DNA from: Acidilobaceae archaeon UBA158
GTDB taxonomy: Archaea > Thermoproteota > Thermoprotei_A > Sulfolobales > Acidilobaceae
Direction: 5' to 3'
Assembly: GCA_002506595.1 (NCBI GenBank)
Contig: DAXV01000024.1
Coordinates: 11,692-30,613, forward strand
DNA: 18,922 nucleotides
A model generated the notes under the pieces. That model was not told the DNA's origin and did not search any database. It worked only from the letters and a program-made list of their open reading frames with translations. This document shows positions 13,461 through 18,922 of the stretch, piece by piece (the stretch's first letter is position 1; the number at the start of each line of letters is the position of its first letter). The position numbers were made by a program, and so were the translations under genes.

Positions 13461-15788
13461 ATGAGCTATATTCAAGGATTTGATATAGAAAGATATGATA
13501 TATTTATGGATTTTAATGATACTAAATATGAAGGTATTGAGAAAATTGAATTAACTGCAGATAATCAAGTATTCTTAGATGCAGTAGGTTTAAAAATAAA
13601 ATACGTAAAAGCTAATGGCAAAGATATCGAATTTAAGCAAACAGAAAATGGAGTAACAATTAATACTGGTCGTTTCAGTGGGGTATTAGAAATAGGATTT
13701 GAAGGAGAGGCATTAGAAAGGCTTGTCGGCATATATAAGGCAAAATATGATGATAAAAACTATGTTATATCAACTCAGTTCGAGTCGGTTCATGCAAGAA
13801 AAATGATTCCATGTGTTGATAACCCAAATTATAAGGCATCGTTTAAATTAAAAATTAGGGTTTCAAAAGATTTAGATGTTATATCAAATATGCCAATAGA
13901 AAAAATAGAATTTGATGGAAATAAGAAAATTGTAAGTTTTTATGAAACGCCAAAGATGTCTACATATTTATTATACCTAGGTATTGGTAAATGGGAACAA
14001 TTGAGTAAAGGAAAAATAATAGTTGCTACAATACCGGGAAAATCAAATAATGGAGAATTTTCCATTTGGGTTGCAAAGAAATCAATTGAATTTTATGAGA
14101 GATATTTTGAAATACCTTATGCTATGCCAAAGATGCATCTCATTGCTGTTCCTGAATTTGCTTTTGGTGCAATGGAGAATTGGGGAGCTATTACTTTTAG
14201 AGAGTCTGCACTATTAGTTCCTAAAGACTCAGATTTGGGTCAATTAAAAAGAGTTGCAGAAGTAGTTGCGCACGAAATAGCTCATCAATGGTTTGGAGAT
14301 CTAGTAACTATGAAATGGTGGGATGACTTATGGTTAAATGAAAGCTTTGCAACTTTTATGAGCTACAAAGCAGTTGATTCATTTATGCCTAACATGAATA
14401 TGTGGGATGACTTTTTGATAAATGAGACAAGTGGGGCAATGGTTAGAGATTCTTTATCAACAACGCATCCAATCCATGTAGATGTTAAGAGTCCAGATGA
14501 GATTGAAGGTATATTCGATGATATAAGTTATGGGAAAGGAGCAAGCATATTAAGGATGATAGAATATTTCTTAGGAGAATCATTTAGGAAAGGATTAAAC
14601 AATTATTTAAATCATTTTAAATATAGTAATGCAAAAGCTAATGATCTATGGGATTCATTACAGACAACTACATCATATCCAGTTAGATCGATAATGGATA
14701 GTTGGATTATGCAGCCAGGGTATCCATACGTAAAAGTTGAATTTGATGGGAATCATATTTTACTAGAACAGAAGAGATTTACTTTAACAAATGGTCTGGA
14801 AGATTTGAATTACATTATTCCGATATCTATGAATATAAATGGTAAAAGGCAAGATGTCTTAATGAGTGAAAAGAAAATTAGCATAAAGACTGATAATTTA
14901 AAATCATTAAAATTAAATTTGGATAGAGCAGGATTTTACAGGGTATATTATAACATCGATAAAGACTTAATAGAAAATATGAATTCAAAAGAGAAATGGG
15001 GATTAGTTAACGATTATTATAATTTCTTATTATCTGGCTTATCTAATAAGGATGAATATTTAGATATAATAAAAAGGAATTATAATGATGAATCATATTT
15101 GCCAGTCAATGAAATATCTTCACAACTTTTTACTCTTAGCTTAATAAATAAAAAGCTATTCAAAGATATTGCAATAAGCTATAATAAAGATCAATATAAC
15201 AAACAAAGTAAGAAAGTAGATCCTAATTACAAATACTTAACAGGATTAATTGCCAGGAGGCTTTCTATACTTGATAAAAGTTTCGCTCAAGAACTTTCAA
15301 AAATGTTCGGAAAAGAAGTAGAACCCGATTTAAGAGAAGCTGTTTATACTTCCTATGCAATAGTTACAAATGATTTTGAAACACTTAGCAAGAAATATTT
15401 ATCAGAAGTATTAGATTCTGAAAAACTGAAATTCTTAAGATCAATGATGTTTATGTCAGATCCATCTGTAATAAGAAATGCGCTCGAATGGGCTGAAAGC
15501 AATGTTAAGATGCAAGATTTATTATATTTAAATAATGCATCAATGAATGAAAATGCAAAAGATATTTGGTGGGAATGGTTCAAGTCTAGAGGTTTTAATA
15601 TATTATACAAGGCATTTGAAGGCACAGCAATTTTGGGCAGGAATTTAACTTATGTTATACCAATTATTGGAATTTATAGAGAAAAAGAAGTTGAAGAATT
15701 CTTTAACAATAGCCCACTCTCAAATGATGCGGGAATTAAATCAGGACTTGAATTGTTAAAAGTATATTCAAGACTTTCTAAATTATAA
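13461..15788 (+). CDS. M1-family zinc aminopeptidase (tricorn interacting factor F2/F3 type)
   Basis: A cytosolic aminopeptidase that trims amino acids from peptide N-termini; in archaea such enzymes finish the breakdown of peptides released by proteasome or tricorn. The 775-residue protein has an N-terminal beta domain with QFESVHARKMIPCVDNP (QFExxxARxxxPCxDxP; the usual DEP is DNP here), the exopeptidase motif GAMEN at about 236-240, and zinc ligands H271, H275 (HEIAH) and E294 in NESFA. A Tyr in ISYGKGA (about 352) is the expected transition-state residue. The C-terminal 300 residues form the helical ERAP-like domain. Length is normal for F2/F3. GGTG at 13450-13453, 7 nt before ATG 13461. 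No signal peptide. A serine peptidase gene follows. Confidence 0.95.
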   Translation: MSYIQGFDIERYDIFMDFNDTKYEGIEKIELTADNQVFLDAVGLKIKYVKANGKDIEFKQTENGVTINTGRFSGVLEIGFEGEALERLVGIYKAKYDDKNYVISTQFESVHARKMIPCVDNPNYKASFKLKIRVSKDLDVISNMPIEKIEFDGNKKIVSFYETPKMSTYLLYLGIGKWEQLSKGKIIVATIPGKSNNGEFSIWVAKKSIEFYERYFEIPYAMPKMHLIAVPEFAFGAMENWGAITFRESALLVPKDSDLGQLKRVAEVVAHEIAHQWFGDLVTMKWWDDLWLNESFATFMSYKAVDSFMPNMNMWDDFLINETSGAMVRDSLSTTHPIHVDVKSPDEIEGIFDDISYGKGASILRMIEYFLGESFRKGLNNYLNHFKYSNAKANDLWDSLQTTTSYPVRSIMDSWIMQPGYPYVKVEFDGNHILLEQKRFTLTNGLEDLNYIIPISMNINGKRQDVLMSEKKISIKTDNLKSLKLNLDRAGFYRVYYNIDKDLIENMNSKEKWGLVNDYYNFLLSGLSNKDEYLDIIKRNYNDESYLPVNEISSQLFTLSLINKKLFKDIAISYNKDQYNKQSKKVDPNYKYLTGLIARRLSILDKSFAQELSKMFGKEVEPDLREAVYTSYAIVTNDFETLSKKYLSEVLDSEKLKFLRSMMFMSDPSVIRNALEWAESNVKMQDLLYLNNASMNENAKDIWWEWFKSRGFNILYKAFEGTAILGRNLTYVIPIIGIYREKEVEEFFNNSPLSNDAGIKSGLELLKVYSRLSKL

Positions 15789-15809
15789 AAAGTTTTTATT
15801 TCTTAATTT
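15785..15809 (+). terminator. T-rich terminator after the aminopeptidase gene
   Basis: ATAAAAAGTTTTTAT at 15785-15799 is a near-perfect palindrome overlapping the stop codon, continuing into T-rich sequence to 15809. A T tract on the coding strand is the usual archaeal intrinsic terminator. A new TATA-like element (TTATAAT near 15822-15828) follows, so the next gene may have its own promoter. Confidence 0.4.
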
Positions 15810-15861
15810 TTATGCTAATACTTATAATGTTTTACTATATTATTAGAGGTGGGGATAGGTT

Positions 15862-17787
15862 TTGAGCGCTCAATTAAAATTAGAAGACTTATCTCATATA
15901 TCTCTAATTTCTAATCCAATGATTTCAAAAAATGGTTCAAAAATTTTGTTTATTGTATCTAAAAATGATTTAAATAAAAACAGGTTAAAAAGCAACATAT
16001 GGATATACGAGAATAATGAATTCTATCCATTAACAAAAGGGGATAAAGATATTTGTCCGGCTTGGTCAAATAGCGATGAACTTATATCTTTTGTAAGAGT
16101 TAGTAAAAAGAAGTTTTCGTTAAACGTATTGAAAATTGGGAAAGAAGAATATGAATTAACATCAAATAAACAAAGTTACGCATATGTAAAGTGGTCAAAG
16201 GATAATAAAAAAATAGCTTTCATATCTAGAGCATTAAATAAAGATTGGAATGAATATAATAAAAGAGAAGCATTAGTTATAGATAGCATACCTCCATACT
16301 ATAATGGAGAAGGATATATATTTGATAGGCCGTATAACTTATTTACTGTTTCATATCCTGAAGGAGAAGTAAACCAAATTACTAACAGTAAAATTTGGGT
16401 AAACTCATATGATTTTTCTCCTGATGGAAGCAAAATAGCTTATGTAAACGCTTATGATGAACTTAAGCCATATATGAACGAAATCAGGATAGTAAATCTG
16501 AAAAATGGAGAAGATATAAGTGTATTGAAAGGATATTCTATTTCTCAAGTTATGTGGAGTCCAAAAGAGGAAAAGCTTGCCTTTCTTGGAAATAAAATGG
16601 AAAAAGGATATGCAACTCATACAAAGCTTTATTTTTTAAATTTAAAGAATAATGAAATAAAGCAAGTATGGGGAGGCTTAAATAGAAATATAGAAAATTC
16701 AATAAATAGTGATGTTAGAGGTCCCTCATGCAATGAAATAGCATATTGGGCTTTAGATAATAACATTTATTTCTTAATTAGTGATCAAGGCAGGGTTCAT
16801 ATTTATTATGCAAATGAAAAAGGTGGACTTAAAGGTTTATTAACGCCAGAAGAAGCAACTATTGATGAGTTTTCTATTTCAGAAAGTGGAACTATTATTG
16901 CGTATACTCAAATGACAGATAATGAGCCAAAAGAACTTTATTTGTACGACGGATTAAAATCCAAGAAAATAACAGGATTTAATGATGAATTTGTTAAGAG
17001 CAAAAATCTAGCAAAATCAAAGCACTATAAAGCCAAATCAGAAACAGGTGAAGATCTGGATTATTGGATTTTATTGCCAAAAGAAATGAAAGAAAAAAAT
17101 TCTTGGATACTATATATTCATGGAGGTCCTAAAACATTCTATGGATATTCATTTAACTTTTTATTCCATTATTTAGCATCATTGGGTTATGCAGTAATAT
17201 ATGGTAATCCTCATGGAAGTGATTCATATGCAGAAGATTTTGCTGATATAAGAGGAAAATATGGAACAATAGATTACTCTGATTTAATGAGTATTGTCGA
17301 TAGTGCGTTAAAAGAGAACAGGAATTTAGATCCAGATAAGGGGGCTGTAGCTGGAGGAAGTTATGGAGGTTTTATGACTAATTGGATTGTTACAAAAACT
17401 AATAGATTCAAGGCCGCCATTACGGAAAGGAGTTGTTCAAATTGGTTTAGCTTTTATGGGGGAAGTGATATTGGGTGGCATTTTGCATCTGATCAGCTTG
17501 ATGTAAAATATCCATGGATAGATTTCGATAAGTTTAAGGAAAAAAGTCCATTATTTTATGCAGATAAAATAGAAACACCTCTTTTAATAATGCATGCGCT
17601 AGAAGATTATAGATGCCCATATGAACAGGCTGTACAATTATTTACTGCGTTAAAGAACTTAGGGGTAGAAACTAGGCTTGCATTATTTCCTGGAGAAAAT
17701 CATGATTTAACAAGAAGTGGTAAACCAAAAACAAGGATAAAATATATTGAAATTATGGTTGATTGGCTTAAAAAGCACATAAGCTAA
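15862..17787 (+). CDS. S9-family serine peptidase (acylaminoacyl-peptidase/prolyl-oligopeptidase type)
   Basis: A cytosolic alpha/beta-hydrolase peptidase that acts on short, often N-blocked peptides. The first approximately 390 residues are beta-propeller-like, with blades such as YDFSPDGSKIAYV and QVMWSPKEEKLAFLG; the propeller limits entry to small substrates. The catalytic domain has the oxyanion motif HGGP, the nucleophile Ser500 in GGSYGG, Asp582 in HALEDYRCP, and His614 in GENHDL, so the triad is complete. The 641-residue length is typical. The start is TTG 15862, preceded by GAGGTGGGG (15846-15854); no ATG is available for 19 residues and the TTG gives the expected N-terminus. It follows the M1 aminopeptidase by 73 nt, a functional pair for peptide recycling. 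Confidence 0.93.
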   Translation: MSAQLKLEDLSHISLISNPMISKNGSKILFIVSKNDLNKNRLKSNIWIYENNEFYPLTKGDKDICPAWSNSDELISFVRVSKKKFSLNVLKIGKEEYELTSNKQSYAYVKWSKDNKKIAFISRALNKDWNEYNKREALVIDSIPPYYNGEGYIFDRPYNLFTVSYPEGEVNQITNSKIWVNSYDFSPDGSKIAYVNAYDELKPYMNEIRIVNLKNGEDISVLKGYSISQVMWSPKEEKLAFLGNKMEKGYATHTKLYFLNLKNNEIKQVWGGLNRNIENSINSDVRGPSCNEIAYWALDNNIYFLISDQGRVHIYYANEKGGLKGLLTPEEATIDEFSISESGTIIAYTQMTDNEPKELYLYDGLKSKKITGFNDEFVKSKNLAKSKHYKAKSETGEDLDYWILLPKEMKEKNSWILYIHGGPKTFYGYSFNFLFHYLASLGYAVIYGNPHGSDSYAEDFADIRGKYGTIDYSDLMSIVDSALKENRNLDPDKGAVAGGSYGGFMTNWIVTKTNRFKAAITERSCSNWFSFYGGSDIGWHFASDQLDVKYPWIDFDKFKEKSPLFYADKIETPLLIMHALEDYRCPYEQAVQLFTALKNLGVETRLALFPGENHDLTRSGKPKTRIKYIEIMVDWLKKHIS

Positions 17788-17822
17788 TTAATATTTAGAA
17801 GTATAAAACAAAGGTGCTTAAT

Positions 17823-18716
17823 ATGTTTACTGAAGAAGATTTAAAAATAGCTGAAAAGTATTGTAAAGAAGAGATAAATACATACATTTTATATAAAACT
17901 ATAGCCGAAAATAGTAAAGATGAACAGATTAAAGAACACCTTATGAATTTATCAAAGCAAGAGCTAGAACATTATAATTTTTGGAAAGATATAGTGGGGC
18001 ATGAATGTAAACCTGATATAAAACCGGGTTTCATGTTTAAGTTGTTATATAGATTGTTTGGACCAGTATTTACTTTCCAAATTATTGAAGGAAATGAATC
18101 TAGTACCATAGAAGATTATAAAAAATTTTTAAATAAATTTGATAATGAAAATCAAAAGAAAATCCTAGAAAAAATAATAAGTGACGAAGAAGTTCATGAA
18201 AAACAAATAATATCTGATATTAAAGATTTGAGGGTTAAATATTTAAGTTATGTTGCATTGGGATTGGCAGATGCGATAGTTGAGGTTTCAGGAGTTCATG
18301 CGGGCTTTTTAGGAGCTACAGATAAAACATTGATTGCAGGAATTGCAGGACTGGTTGTAGGGTTTTCAGCAGCATTGTCTATGGCAGGGGCAGCTTATTT
18401 GCAAGCTAAGCAAGAAAAGAGCATTAGGCCATCTTATGGGGCATCTGTTACAGGATTCACTTATTTGATAACTGTGTTTGTTTTAGCATTGCCATACTTG
18501 CTGTTAAGGAATATAATTGAAGCTTTTTCTATATCCTTAATTCTGGCTACGGTTATGATAAGCTCTTTTACATATTATAGTTCAGTAGTTCATGCACAAA
18601 GATTTTCAAAGGAAATAATAGAAAGCTTACTGATGTTATTCTTAACTGCAATAGCTGGTTACTTCTTTGGTGACTTAATAGGTAAAGTTTTTGGAATAAG
18701 GTCCTTAATAGGATAA
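17823..18716 (+). CDS. Ferritin-like (rubrerythrin-type) domain fused to a VIT1/CCC1-type membrane transporter
   Basis: A 297-residue two-domain protein. The N-terminal four-helix ferritin-like domain carries a full set of diiron ligands: E17, E47 and H50 (ELEH), E89 (or E92), E122 and H125 (EEVH). The C-terminal part (about 142-297) has five membrane helices, the first with GLADAIVEVSG, the hallmark of the VIT1/CCC1 iron/manganese transporter family. The same domain order occurs in the membrane-bound ferritin MbfA of alphaproteobacteria, which exports iron, so handling or export of Fe(II) and defence against peroxide are likely (inference by family). GGTG at 17813-17816 is 6 nt before ATG 17823; the in-frame GTG 17814 lies inside that motif and is rejected. 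It follows the serine peptidase by 35 nt, with no evident functional link. Confidence 0.9.
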   Translation: MFTEEDLKIAEKYCKEEINTYILYKTIAENSKDEQIKEHLMNLSKQELEHYNFWKDIVGHECKPDIKPGFMFKLLYRLFGPVFTFQIIEGNESSTIEDYKKFLNKFDNENQKKILEKIISDEEVHEKQIISDIKDLRVKYLSYVALGLADAIVEVSGVHAGFLGATDKTLIAGIAGLVVGFSAALSMAGAAYLQAKQEKSIRPSYGASVTGFTYLITVFVLALPYLLLRNIIEAFSISLILATVMISSFTYYSSVVHAQRFSKEIIESLLMLFLTAIAGYFFGDLIGKVFGIRSLIG

Positions 18717-18922
18717 AATTATATCTTCATAAATCATTTTTGTTTTCATTAATTATTTTGAATAATTATGAATTCAATAATATAAATAATACTTATATAA
18801 TCAATTTATATGATAGCTGCAGACAATTGGATGTCTAAGCCGTATAATCTATTAAAAGTAACTATGAATTAAGTAAGATAGCATTTATTTCAGCTCTAAT
18901 AGAACTTTTCCATTTATTTCTA
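18717..18922. other. Right-edge 206 nt without a supported gene
   Basis: The first part (18717-18765) is T-rich and probably ends transcription of the ferritin-VIT1 gene. On the minus strand a frame is open from the window edge to a stop at 18862-18864 (19 codons) and could be the tail of a gene entering from the right. On the plus strand ATG 18810 opens only 20 codons. Neither has enough sequence to judge. No tRNA or C/D-box RNA pattern was seen. Confidence 0.4.

Noticed and set aside
14023..14217. 64-codon open frame inside the aminopeptidase gene
   Set aside because: Out of frame with a clear M1 peptidase whose active-site motifs cover this stretch.
15353..15625. 90-codon minus-strand open frame inside the aminopeptidase gene
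   Set aside because: Antisense shadow of a conserved coding region; no promoter or ribosome-binding site.
16405..16620. 71-codon minus-strand open frame inside the serine peptidase gene
   Set aside because: Antisense to the propeller domain, with no supporting signals.
18810..18872. Possible 20-codon plus-strand gene, or a frameshifted gene start, at the right edge
   Set aside because: The frame stops at 18870-18872. Another frame is open from 18848 to the edge but has no usable start or ribosome-binding site, so a frameshift is speculation.

Overview
The window looks like a chromosomal segment of a low-GC thermophilic crenarchaeon (Thermoproteota). The evidence is as follows: AT-rich DNA; arginine written mostly as AGA/AGG; a GGTG-type Shine-Dalgarno motif 5-10 nt before most starts; short or absent leaders behind TATA-like boxes; a tricorn-cofactor-type M1 aminopeptidase; and a surface protein ending in a Thr-rich linker, one membrane helix and an Arg tail. 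A Caldisphaera/Acidilobales- or Sulfolobales-like organism fits, but genus is inference. I saw no tRNA, rRNA, CRISPR array, insertion sequence or phage gene.

Left region (1-4724, + strand) is an Opp/Dpp-type ABC importer operon: the last residues of a surface-anchored protein that is probably the binding protein, two permeases (the second with an unusually large extracellular insert), two ATPases that both end in an identical four-Cys iron-sulfur-type motif and the residues CWLY, and a 62-residue two-helix membrane protein. A Gfo/Idh/MocA oxidoreductase follows (4774-5769). This importer family carries either peptides or oligosaccharides in archaea, and the sequence does not settle which.

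Middle region (5761-10511): two small unrecognised helical proteins on the minus strand, each with an internal repeat; an orphan protein with a basic C-terminal tail (6732-7130); QueC, for the 7-deazaguanine precursor of archaeosine (7223-8050, minus); then a sulfate-activation module. In that module APS kinase (cysC, minus) lies between two small ribbon-helix-helix-like proteins that share a C-terminal (E)RLK(R/K)LGY tail. The second of these is translationally close to ATP sulfurylase (sat). Together Sat and CysC turn sulfate and ATP into APS and then PAPS. A perfect 14-bp inverted repeat sits on the promoter and leader of the second small protein and is a good candidate operator.

Right region (10508-18922): a two-gene minus-strand operon of large Asn-rich extracellular proteins of unknown function; then a + strand run of an M1 zinc aminopeptidase, an S9-family serine peptidase (a pair suited to finishing cytosolic peptide breakdown), and a ferritin-like/VIT1 fusion that is probably an iron-handling membrane protein. 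The last 206 nt hold no gene I can support.

Several starts were moved from the longest open frame to the start that has GGTG at normal spacing, which shortens five to seven proteins by a few residues.
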